Shown: positions 44,540 to 51,666 of the stretch, piece by piece
Layout of the letters: every line of letters starts with the position of its first letter
Position numbering within the stretch: the stretch's first letter is position 1
Assembly (NCBI GenBank): GCA_947588605.1
Contig: CANPYK010000008.1
Span: forward strand, 24,453 to 88,452
Length of the DNA: 64,000 nucleotides
Reading direction: 5' to 3'
DNA from: an uncultured Oscillospiraceae bacterium
GTDB lineage: Bacteria > Bacillota > Clostridia > Oscillospirales > Oscillospiraceae
Notes under the pieces: generated by a model
Seen by the model: only the letters and a program-made list of their open reading frames with translations
Database searches by the model: none
Told to the model about the DNA's origin: nothing
Position numbers and translations under genes: made by a program

Positions 44540-44569
44540 TTCCCTCCCCGGCATATCGGGGAGGGGGAA
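44540..44569 (+). terminator. Hairpin after the coat gene
   Basis: TTCCCTCCCCG and CGGGGAGGGGGAA pair around GCATAT, with a small bulge. No T-run. It may stabilise coat mRNA or reduce transcription into the fibre genes. Confidence 0.4.
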
Positions 44570-44583
44570 AGGGAGGCGAAGGT

Positions 44584-45090
44584 ATGGAGGAGGAGCTGAG
44601 GACGCCGGGAACGGTGGAGGTCGAGCTGGGTACGTTCGGGCTCATCCCCGGTCCCAAGGGGGACACCGGCGAGCGGGGGCCCAGGGGGTACGGCATCGAA
44701 TCGGCGGTGCTGAACCCGGATTTTACGCTGACGCTCAGGTTTGAGGACGGCGAAAGCTACACCACCCCGGCGATCCGGGGCCAGGACGGCGTGGGCGTGA
44801 AGGAGGTCCGGCTCACGCCGGGGGCTTACGGCGAGAAGAATTACGCCGACAAGCTCACGGTGGAGCTGACGGACGGGAAGCTTTTTGACTTCGAGGTCTT
44901 CAACCGCGCCGCGGAGTTTTACGACAAGGCGGAGGCGGCGAAGGACGCCGCCGAGGACGCCAGGAGCGGGTCGGAGACGGCGCGGGACGAGGCCGTCAGC
45001 GCCGCCGGGACGGCGGCGGAGGACGCGGTGCGGCAGATCGAGTCGGCATTCGTGGAGATCGGCAAAGAGGAAGTTGAAGCGATGTGGTGA
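44584..45090 (+). CDS. Fibre-like protein with collagen triplets and Ala-rich coiled coil
   Basis: 168 residues. Gly-X-Y triplets (GPKGDTGERGPRG, about 23-35) follow a short beta segment. A beta-rich middle comes next (LTLRFEDGESYTTPAIRG), then an Ala/Glu coiled coil (about 112-165, AEAAKDAAEDARSGSETARD). Collagen plus coiled coil is common in trimeric phage fibres and upper baseplate proteins. Together with the next two genes it likely forms the host-contact fibre. Confidence 0.65.
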   Translation: MEEELRTPGTVEVELGTFGLIPGPKGDTGERGPRGYGIESAVLNPDFTLTLRFEDGESYTTPAIRGQDGVGVKEVRLTPGAYGEKNYADKLTVELTDGKLFDFEVFNRAAEFYDKAEAAKDAAEDARSGSETARDEAVSAAGTAAEDAVRQIESAFVEIGKEEVEAMW

Positions 45091-45148
45091 CCTCCGGCGA
45101 AAGACCGGAGGGGAGCGCGCGGCATAGAATAGGAAAGGAGACAGACAT

Positions 45149-45400
45149 ATGAAATTTGCCGGAAACGAGACGGTCGCGGCGCTGATCGGGAAGATCAAGG
45201 AGGCGCTGGGGCTGAAGATGGACAAGAGCGTGTACGACCCGGACGGGGACGGGAAGGTGGCAAGCGCGGTGAACGCGGACAGCGCCGCCTCCGCGACGGA
45301 CGCGGAGAAGCTGAACGGCAAGGCCGCCAGCGAGTATCTGCTGGGCACGGACATGACGGAGCTGAGCGCCGAGGACGTGGACGGCCTCTGGAACGGCTGA
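45149..45400 (+). CDS. Small fibre-associated protein
   Basis: 83 residues. The segment VNADSAASATDAEKLNGKAA with ASEYLLGTD matches the 'ADxAxxATxAxxLNGKxAxxY' spacer repeats of phage tail fibres. It starts with AAAGGAG 10 bases upstream. The N-terminus (MKFAGNETVAALIGKIKEAL) resembles that of the next gene (MARKFAGAAGLARLVALVKA), so the two may be paralogous attachment domains. Confidence 0.6.
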   Translation: MKFAGNETVAALIGKIKEALGLKMDKSVYDPDGDGKVASAVNADSAASATDAEKLNGKAASEYLLGTDMTELSAEDVDGLWNG

Positions 45401-45413
45401 GAGGAGGCGTAGG

Positions 45414-46280
45414 ATGGCGAGGAAATTCGCGGGGGCGGCGGGCCTTGCGAGGCTCGTGGCCCTCGTCAAGGCGGCGCTGGCCGGCAAGGCGGACAAGGCG
45501 GAGACGGAAGCCGCCGCGAAGACGGCTCTGGCCTCCGGCGTGACCTTCGACGACGGGAGCACCTTCCAGGAGAAGCTGGACGCCGGGGAGCTGACGGGGC
45601 CTCCGGGGGCTGCCGGGGCGCCGGGGAAGGACGGGGCGCCGGGGAAGGATGGCACCAACGGTAAAGACGGCGCGGTCGGTCCCGCCGGGCCCAATGAGCT
45701 GAACGAGAGCACGAAGACGGCGTTTAACGGGCTGCTCAAAGGAACGGGGTCGGCGGTGGCACAGGCGGCGGATGGGACGGATTATCTCTCTCCTGACAAG
45801 GCGGATGAAAGATATGTGCGGGGGAATCGGAACGTCAATTGGCTTACTTATAACGAAGAGTATAGTCTGATGAACCCAATGGCTTTCCAATTTAGCGCGG
45901 ATGTCCCCGAGGACTTCGATTTCAAGAAGACCGGTATGTTGCAGATAGATTTTTCCGTGTATTCCCCCAATAACGAAATATATCTCAGTGATTTAAGTAT
46001 CATTGCTCCGATGGCGTTTATTCCCTATTCCGGGCTTTCCTCCGTCGCCTGGGCAAGAGGCGGCCCCGACTGTCTGGTACCCTGCATACTGGAAACCATG
46101 AGCTATGATGGCGAAGGGACCAAGTCCGTTACAGTGACGGTGCGGCTGCCGGGCTGGTATATAAAGACGGCTCTTGACCCGGAGACGCGCAGTTATACGG
46201 CTGCCATTGAGTCTCTTGATGCAAGGACGGAAATTACCGACGCAAGCTGTTCCATACTTTTTGAAAATCCGATGAAGTAA
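45414..46280 (+). CDS. Collagen-like tail fibre/receptor-binding protein
   Basis: 288 residues. An N-terminal attachment helix (about 1-30), collagen triplets (GPPGAAGAPGKDGAPGKDG, about 63-95), the spacer NELNESTKTAFNGLLKGT and YLSPDKADERYV, then a beta-rich C-terminal domain (about 140-288). DNA encoding the C-terminal domain (about 45830-46270) is clearly more AT-rich than the first half, a sign of domain exchange. The C-terminal domain is the best candidate for binding the host surface. Confidence 0.7.
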   Translation: MARKFAGAAGLARLVALVKAALAGKADKAETEAAAKTALASGVTFDDGSTFQEKLDAGELTGPPGAAGAPGKDGAPGKDGTNGKDGAVGPAGPNELNESTKTAFNGLLKGTGSAVAQAADGTDYLSPDKADERYVRGNRNVNWLTYNEEYSLMNPMAFQFSADVPEDFDFKKTGMLQIDFSVYSPNNEIYLSDLSIIAPMAFIPYSGLSSVAWARGGPDCLVPCILETMSYDGEGTKSVTVTVRLPGWYIKTALDPETRSYTAAIESLDARTEITDASCSILFENPMK

Positions 46281-46299
46281 GGAGCGGAAGAAATGGCGC

Positions 46300-46500
46300 G
46301 CCGCAGGCGCTCCTTTTAGAGCCCCCTCCTCGCAGGAGGGGGGCAGGGGGGAAGCGAGGGTGACGGGACAGAGCGGTTGACGAGAGCCTCGATCCCTCAG
46401 TCGCTTCGCGACAGCTCATCTACGCGCCAAGAGCCGCCGCGTTGCGGCGGTTGCGCTCCGAAACGCGCCTGCGGGCGCAGCCCTTACGAAGGGGAGCCTA
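46300..46500. repeat. Host-type repeat units inside the phage-like element
   Basis: The gap before the holin holds an inverted family B unit (CCCCCTCCTCGCAGGAGGGG, 46322-46341) and an inverted family D unit (CGATCCCTCAGTCGCTTCGC at 46390-46409, then CAGCTC, and TTACGAAGGGGAGCC at its end). Family D is split by module E (46418-46480). Such host repeats show that the element has lived in this chromosome for some time. Confidence 0.75.
46418..46480 (+). repeat. 63-bp module E, copy 2, inserted inside a family D repeat
   Basis: 59 of 63 bases match 11725-11787. Uninterrupted family D (29067-29101, read on the minus strand) continues from GACAGCTC straight to CCCTTACGAAGG; here module E lies exactly between these two parts. 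Confidence 0.75.
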
Positions 46501-46609
46501 CGCAACCCGGAAGGGCTCAGAAGACGGGGGAGCGGGCGGCCTCTTTTGGCCGCCCGCGTGGGGGACGGGATGGGAAAAAGAGGAAAGGCAGGAAAGAGAG
46601 GAGAAAGAG

Positions 46610-47059
46610 TTGAAGGAAAACATGTGCAAGGGGCTCATTGCCGCTGCGCTTTCGGCGGTGGGGGCCTATTTTCGGGAGCTTCTGGGACCGGTGGCGGTGC
46701 TGGCGGCGGTCATGGTGATGGACTACGCCACCGGCCTTGCCCACGCCTGGGAGGCGGGTGAGCTGAGCTCCGGGACGGGGCTTCGGGGCATCGTCAAGAA
46801 GCTGGGGTATCTCGCGGCGGTGGGCGTGGCCGTGGTGGTGGACTGGATCGTTCAGACCGCGGCGGGGAGCGCCGGGGCGGACCTGGGAGGCTTCTACGCC
46901 TTCGGGCTTCTGGTGGCCGTCTGGCTCATTTTGAACGAGTGTATTTCCATTCTGGAGAATCTGAGTAAGCTGGGCGTGCCGCTGCCGGCGTTTCTCAGGA
47001 GGATCGTGGAGAAGCTGAAAGACAACGCGGAGGCGGGAGGAGAGCATGAGGCTGACTGA
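46610..47059 (+). CDS. Phage holin, toxin-secretion/lysis (holin 4) family
   Basis: 149 residues from TTG at 46610, placed 6 bases after GAGAGGAG; the alternative is ATG at 46622 with a weaker AAGGA site. Three to four hydrophobic segments (around ALSAVGAYFRELLGPVAVLAA, LGYLAAVGVAVVVDWIV and FYAFGLLVAVWLILNE) and the end ENLSKLGVPLPAFL are classic for the Cph1/phi29-type holin family. It would open the membrane for the amidase encoded next, which overlaps by 14 bases. Confidence 0.85.
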   Translation: MKENMCKGLIAAALSAVGAYFRELLGPVAVLAAVMVMDYATGLAHAWEAGELSSGTGLRGIVKKLGYLAAVGVAVVVDWIVQTAAGSAGADLGGFYAFGLLVAVWLILNECISILENLSKLGVPLPAFLRRIVEKLKDNAEAGGEHEAD

Positions 47060-47846
47060 ATGTCTGCTGACGGAAAACGACTGCTATAAGGGCGGGCGGA
47101 CCATTATGCCGAAGGGGGTGATGGTCCACTCCACCGGGGCCAACAACCCCAATATCCGGCGGTACGCCCAGCCCACGGTGGGAAGCGCCGGGTATGAGGA
47201 GACGCTGGGCGTTCTGGGGGTCAACCGGAACGCCAACGACTGGAACAGGGGCGGGGTCAAGAAGTGCGTCCACGCTTTTGTGGGGCTTTTGGCCGACGGG
47301 ACCGTGGGGACGGCGCAGACCCTGCCCTGGGAGGCCCGTGGGTGGCACGCCGGGACCGGCGCGCGGGGGAGCGCCAACAACACCCACATTGCCTTTGAGA
47401 TCTGCGAGGACGGGCTTCTGGACCCCGGGTATTTTGCCCTGGTGTACCGGGAGGCGGCGGAGCTGACGGCGCATTTGTGCGAGCGCTTTGGGCTCGACCC
47501 GCTGGCCGACGGGGTGGTCATCTGCCACGCCGAGGGGCACAGGCGGGGGATCGCGTCGGACCACGTGGACGTGGAGCACTGGTGGCCCCGGTTCGGGAAG
47601 ACGATGGACGATTTTCGCCGGGAAGTGGCGGAAAGGATGGAGGAGAACATGACGGGAGAGGAGATCTACAGGAGGCTCAATGAGTATCTGAGGACCAGGC
47701 CGGTGCCGGCGTGGGCGGAGAAGGAGCTCCAAGAGGCGGTGGCGCTGGGCATCACCGACGGGACGGAGCCCATGGCGCTCATCCCGCGCTATCAGGCGGC
47801 CATCATGGCCAGAAGGGCTGTGGAGAAGGAGGCCGGGACGGTATGA
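47046..47846 (+). CDS. Endolysin, N-acetylmuramoyl-L-alanine amidase (Amidase_2)
   Basis: 266 residues. Zn ligands of the amidase fold: His in VMVHSTG (about 28), His in GWHAG (about 100) and a later His in DHVDVEHWWP (near 173-178). The core AFEICEDG is typical. A C-terminal region (about 203-266, LNEYLRTRPVPAWAEKEL) resembles a wall-binding or repeated S-layer-like module (AVALGITDGTEPMALIPRYQ). It cuts peptidoglycan during lysis. Confidence 0.9.
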   Translation: MRLTECLLTENDCYKGGRTIMPKGVMVHSTGANNPNIRRYAQPTVGSAGYEETLGVLGVNRNANDWNRGGVKKCVHAFVGLLADGTVGTAQTLPWEARGWHAGTGARGSANNTHIAFEICEDGLLDPGYFALVYREAAELTAHLCERFGLDPLADGVVICHAEGHRRGIASDHVDVEHWWPRFGKTMDDFRREVAERMEENMTGEEIYRRLNEYLRTRPVPAWAEKELQEAVALGITDGTEPMALIPRYQAAIMARRAVEKEAGTV

Positions 47847-48256
47847 AGACGGCGGAGGACATCTTCGGCGCCGCCATGGGGCTCATGGATGAGCTGGACG
47901 GCGAGGGCAACCCCCGGAACGCCGACACGGCGGAGTATGAGCGCCGCGCGGCGGGGATCGTGAACATGATGATCGCCGAGTACCGTATCCTGGACGGGCA
48001 GAACGGGGGCTTCGTGCCGGTGGAGGCGCTGGGCGACCCGGTGCTGAAGATCCCGGACACCTACGCACTGGGGGTCATGCACTACGGTCTGGCGGCCAAC
48101 CTGCTGGCGGACGAGAACCCCGCCGCCGCCGGGTTTTACGAGCAGAGGTACGAGGAGCTGAGGAACATCTACTTCTCCCGCCGCATGGCCGACGGCGAGG
48201 GGGTCGTGGAGGACCTGTACGGCGGGGTGGAGTTCGGGAAGTTCGGGAGGTGGTGA
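47843..48256 (+). CDS. Phage head-tail connector-like protein
   Basis: 137 residues, ATG overlapping the lysin stop by 4 bases. The N-terminal helices (DIFGAAMGLMDEL, AAGIVNMMIAEYRIL) and YALGVMHYGLAANLLADENP fit connector/adaptor proteins such as P22 gp4, which bridges portal and nozzle. It is the last gene of the element, unusual for such a protein. Assigned by pattern and partner logic only. Confidence 0.5.
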   Translation: MKTAEDIFGAAMGLMDELDGEGNPRNADTAEYERRAAGIVNMMIAEYRILDGQNGGFVPVEALGDPVLKIPDTYALGVMHYGLAANLLADENPAAAGFYEQRYEELRNIYFSRRMADGEGVVEDLYGGVEFGKFGRW

Positions 48257-48289
48257 GGGAAGAGGGCTTGGGGGCCCGCGATGGGGGGA

Positions 48290-48790
48290 AGGGAGCTGTC
48301 GACCGACGCTCGCTTCCCCCCCTGCCCCCCTCCTACGAGGAGGGGGCGAAAAAGGTTGCGGCTTCGCCGCGGTTTTGGATTTATCCGCTGCGGCGGGGAC
48401 GGGGAGACGGGCGGGTTTAGAACCCGCCCCTACAGTTTAAATTGCGTTCAATCAACGCCGTACGGGCCGCCGCCCACGGCGGCCCGCGTTTTGATGATTT
48501 CCGGTGTCGGTTGAATGGGATCACCTTCCTTTTTTTGTAGGGGCGGACCCATGTGTCCGCCCGTGCCACGTTGCGGGACGGAACGGTTCCGATAAAACGG
48601 AAATTGGTGGTTATCGGAGGGTGGGAAATATAAAAATGCGGCGAAGCCGCAAACCTTTTTCCGCCGCCATGGAGGACCCTTCCGCCTCGCTGCGCTCGGC
48701 ACCTCCCCCAGGGGGGAGGTTATAAAGGCTTTTCTCTGCCGGGGGAAACGCAAACCTTTTCCCGTTGTTGGGGTTCCGGGGCAAAATCGG
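48290..48790. repeat. Gene-free repeat block between the phage-like element and sigK
   Basis: Family B (CCTCCTACGAGGAGGGGG plus GCGGCTTCGCCGC, 48297-48385), family A (GGGTTTAGAACCCGCCCCTAC, CGTACGGGCCGCCGCCCACG and TAGGGGCGGACCCATGTGTC, 48411-48600), family F (AAAATGCGGCGAAGCCGCAA, 48621-48668) and a family D-like CTCCCCCAGGGGGGAG hairpin (about 48703-48720). No integrase, attachment repeat or tRNA was found at this border. Confidence 0.75.
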
Positions 48791-48792
48791 GC

Positions 48793-48822
48793 GAATAGGG
48801 ACAAATCGGGGTGGAATATACT
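48793..48822 (+). promoter_or_regulatory. Possible SigE-type promoter of sigK
   Basis: GAATA (48793-48797) and AATATACT (48815-48822) resemble the sporulation SigE pattern (ATA element and CATACAnT). sigK is a known SigE target in Bacilli and Clostridia. Weak by eye. Confidence 0.35.
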
Positions 48823-48853
48823 GCATCGTAGAGAAGAATGGGGGGCGAGGAAG

Positions 48854-49552
48854 ATGCTTGCGTTGACATTCGCGGCGCTGCTGTCATATCCGCTGCTGCT
48901 GTTGAGGCTGGAGGATCGGGCCGGGTCTTTTCCGAGGCCGCTGACGGCGCAGGAGGAGAGGGACTGTTTGGAGCGGGCTTCGCAGGGGGACGAGGAGGCC
49001 CGGAATACGCTTATAGAGCACAATCTGCGGCTGGTGGCGCATATCGTCAAGAAATACTACACAAAGACACGGGACCAGGACGACCTTATCTCCATCGGCA
49101 CCATCGGGCTCATCAAGGGCATCTCCACCTACAAGCCCGACAAGGGGGTGCGGCTGGCCACCTATGCCAGCCGGTGTATCGAAAACGAGATCCTTATGTA
49201 TTTCCGGGCTCAGCGCAAGTCCGCCGGGGACGTGTCGCTGTCGGAGACCATCGACTCCGACGCCGAGGGGGGAAATCTGTCCCTCATGGACGTGGTCTGC
49301 GCCGAGGACGACGTTTTCGAGCGTCTGAGCTCCCAGGATGTGTACGCGCGGCTGCGCCGCCATGTGCGGGAGGGGCTGGAGCCGCGGGAGCGGGAGATCG
49401 TCACCCTCCGGTACGGCCTTGCCGGCGGGCGGCGGCTGACGCAGAAGGAGACGGCGGAAAAGCTGGGCATCTCTCGGTCCTATGTCTCCCGCATTGAGAA
49501 AAAGGCGCTGGAAAAGCTGAAGACCCTCCTTGAGGACGAGGAGCGGGTGTGA
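48854..49552 (+). CDS. sigK: RNA polymerase sporulation sigma factor SigK (intact)
   Basis: 232 residues. A hydrophobic pro-sequence (MLALTFAALLSYPLLLL) is followed by FPRPLTAQEER and region 2 (NLRLVAHIVKKYY, DDLISIGTIGLIKGI), region 3 and region 4 (RLTQKETAEKLGISRSYVSR). It directs late mother-cell genes in sporulation. The pro-sequence implies activation by SpoIVFB-type cleavage. The gene is continuous: no skin-type element interrupts it, although a phage-like element ends about 600 bp upstream. Confidence 0.95.
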   Translation: MLALTFAALLSYPLLLLRLEDRAGSFPRPLTAQEERDCLERASQGDEEARNTLIEHNLRLVAHIVKKYYTKTRDQDDLISIGTIGLIKGISTYKPDKGVRLATYASRCIENEILMYFRAQRKSAGDVSLSETIDSDAEGGNLSLMDVVCAEDDVFERLSSQDVYARLRRHVREGLEPREREIVTLRYGLAGGRRLTQKETAEKLGISRSYVSRIEKKALEKLKTLLEDEERV

Positions 49553-49558
49553 TACAAT
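49530..49558 (+). promoter_or_regulatory. Possible promoter of the ECF-serpin operon
   Basis: TTGAGG (49530-49535), 17 bp, TACAAT (49553-49558), overlapping the end of sigK. An ECF-type promoter could lie in the 90-bp gap, but no motif is certain. Confidence 0.45.
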
Positions 49559-49645
49559 ATCCATAAAAACGGAAAAACCTTGTCATATGCCGGCCTTTCT
49601 TGCGACTATCAAAGTGAGGAGATCACAAAGGGGGTGGACGCGCCC

Positions 49646-50212
49646 ATGAGGGACGAGGCGATCGTTGAGCTCTACTTTGCCCGAAACGAGCGAGCCATCG
49701 AGGAGACCCGGCGGAAATACGGGGGCTACTGCTCCGCGCTGGCCCAGAGGCTTCTGGGCCTTCGGGAGGACGCGGAGGAGTGCGTCCAGGACACGTATCT
49801 GGCGGCCTGGAACACCATCCCCCCGGAGCGGCCCAACGTGCTGCGGGTGTTTTTAGGGCGGATCACCCGGAATCTGGCCATCAGCCGCTGGCGGAAGAAC
49901 CGGGCGGCGAAGCGCTGCGCCGCCATGGAGCTCCAGCTGGACGAGCTTGCCGACTGCGTCCCCTCGGAGGCCAGCGTGGAGCGGGAGATCGAGCGGCGGG
50001 AGCTGGGGCGGCGTATTTCCGCGTGGCTCGACACCCTCCCGAAGGGCGACAGGGATCTCTTCATCCGGCGGTACTGGTACGCCGAGAGCCCGGAGGCGCT
50101 GGGGCGGGAGCTGGGGCTGAAGCCCAACACCGTCTCCCAGCGGCTGCGGAGACTGAGACTGGCTTTACGGGACAAGCTTGAGAAGGAGGGACTGACAGAT
50201 GAAGAAGGATGA
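49646..50212 (+). CDS. ECF-type RNA polymerase sigma factor
   Basis: 188 residues from ATG at 49646 (GGGGG upstream; GTG at 49634 also possible). Region 2: YCSALAQRLLGLREDAEECVQDTY and LRVFLGRITRNLAISRWRK; region 4: LDTLPKGDRDLFIRRYWYAES and GLKPNTVSQRLRRLRLALRD. The C-terminus overlaps serpin 1 by 14 bases, so the sigma factor and serpin are made together. It probably drives the serpins and perhaps its own operon. No classical anti-sigma gene is adjacent; the serpins' cytoplasmic tails are candidates. Confidence 0.9.
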   Translation: MRDEAIVELYFARNERAIEETRRKYGGYCSALAQRLLGLREDAEECVQDTYLAAWNTIPPERPNVLRVFLGRITRNLAISRWRKNRAAKRCAAMELQLDELADCVPSEASVEREIERRELGRRISAWLDTLPKGDRDLFIRRYWYAESPEALGRELGLKPNTVSQRLRRLRLALRDKLEKEGLTDEEG

Positions 50213-51650
50213 CATCTACGACGGCGTCACGGACGTGAACGACGGCCACGTGACGGCCGCGAAAAACGGGAAAAGGAAGAAGGGCCTGCTTATCGGCCTC
50301 GCGGCGGCGATCGTTTTGGCGGCGGGCGCGGGGGGCTATGCCTGGTGGCGGTCCCACTGGGAGGTCCCGCCCGAGGTGCTCGGTCAGGCCCGGCCCCTCC
50401 GGCAGGCCGTCTACCCGGAGCGGGCGGAATACCCCGAGGAGGGCGTTTTCGGCGTGGACGAGGACGCGTGGGACAAGTGGCGGGAGGAGACGGGCGCGAG
50501 ACGGCTCACCCCGGAGGAGACGGACGCCATGGAGGGCGCCTGGGAAAGGCTCCTGCCGGCCCTCATCGGCGCGGCGGGGGAGGAGGACGCGGCCTGCTCG
50601 CCCGCCAACGTGTATATGGCCCTCTCCATGATGGCGGAGACGACGGCGGGGGATTCACATTGGCAGATCATGGACCTGTTGGGGGCGAAGAGCATGGAGG
50701 CCCAGCGCTCGCTCGCCAAGCGCCTGTGGAACGCCCTTTATAACGACGACGGGACCTATTCCTGCCTCCTGGCCAATTCCCTGTGGCTCCGGGACGATAC
50801 GGAGTATGAGTACGGGGCCCTGAAGACTCTGGCGGAGGACTACTACGCCTCCTCCTTCGCGGGCAAGATGGGCAGCGACGACTTTGACCGCCTCCTCCAC
50901 GACTGGATGAACAGCCAGACCGGGGGCCTTCTCAAGGGCCAGATCGACGGCATCGCCCTGGAGCCGGCCACGGCCCTGGCGCTGGTGAGCACCGCCTACT
51001 TCGGCGACCGGTGGAATGTGGAATTTTCCCCGGAATTTTCGGACAAAATGACCTTCCACGGGCTGAGCGGCGATTATGAGCGGGACTTCATGCACAGGAC
51101 CTACGAGGGGACCTACTACTGGGCGGACAAGTTCGCCGGCGTGGAGCTGAGCTTTGAGTCCGGCGGGTCCATGCGGTTTTTACTGCCGGACGAGGGCGTC
51201 ACGATGGAGGAGGTCCTCCGCGACCCCATGGCCCTCGCGTTCCTCACCGAAAGCTCCCTTTGGGAGGACTTCGCGGACAACGCAAGGCTCATGCGCATCA
51301 CGTTGAGCCTTCCGAAGTTCGATGTGACCAGCGACCTGAAGCTCATCGAGACGCTGAAGGGCCTGGGCGTCACCGACGTGTTCGACCCGGCCAGGGCGGA
51401 TTTCAGCCCCATTCTGACGGGGAGCAGGCTGGACGGAGAGCCGGTTTATGTAAGCCAGGCCCTCCACGGCGCCCGGGTCAAGGTGGACGAGGAGGGGTGC
51501 GAGGCGGCGGCCTATACCCTTATGGCCATGGCCGGCAGCGCCGGACCCTCCGAGGACGCCGAGGTCATCGAGGTCGACCTGGACCGGCCCTTCCTTTATA
51601 GCCTTATGTCCGGCGGCGTGCCGCTGTTCGCCGGCGCGGTGCGGGAGTGA
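50199..51650 (+). CDS. Membrane-anchored serpin 1
   Basis: 483 residues. Cytoplasmic N-terminus MKKDDIYDGVTDVNDGHV (1-29), one membrane segment (about 30-49) and an outside serpin domain (about 105-483). Family marks: NVYMALSMMAETT, FDVTSDLKLIETLKGLGV, the hinge EEGCEAAAYT (431-440), and DRPFLYSLM. Counting from the hinge, P15 is Gly433 and P1 is about Ser447, followed by Ala448. The Ala-rich hinge predicts an inhibitor. Cys434 at P14 replaces the usual Thr/Ser. Target proteases may be host gut proteases or the cell's own. The N-terminus may contact the ECF sigma factor; this is inference. Confidence 0.88.
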   Translation: MKKDDIYDGVTDVNDGHVTAAKNGKRKKGLLIGLAAAIVLAAGAGGYAWWRSHWEVPPEVLGQARPLRQAVYPERAEYPEEGVFGVDEDAWDKWREETGARRLTPEETDAMEGAWERLLPALIGAAGEEDAACSPANVYMALSMMAETTAGDSHWQIMDLLGAKSMEAQRSLAKRLWNALYNDDGTYSCLLANSLWLRDDTEYEYGALKTLAEDYYASSFAGKMGSDDFDRLLHDWMNSQTGGLLKGQIDGIALEPATALALVSTAYFGDRWNVEFSPEFSDKMTFHGLSGDYERDFMHRTYEGTYYWADKFAGVELSFESGGSMRFLLPDEGVTMEEVLRDPMALAFLTESSLWEDFADNARLMRITLSLPKFDVTSDLKLIETLKGLGVTDVFDPARADFSPILTGSRLDGEPVYVSQALHGARVKVDEEGCEAAAYTLMAMAGSAGPSEDAEVIEVDLDRPFLYSLMSGGVPLFAGAVRE

Positions 51651-51666
51651 TCCCGGAGGTGACGAC

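Noticed and set aside
34204..48853. Attachment sites or a tRNA target at the borders of the phage-like element
   Set aside because: No matching direct repeat or tRNA gene was seen at either side; only common host repeats. Very short att cores would escape reading by eye.
48854..49552. sigK split by a skin element
   Set aside because: All sigma regions are present in one continuous frame.
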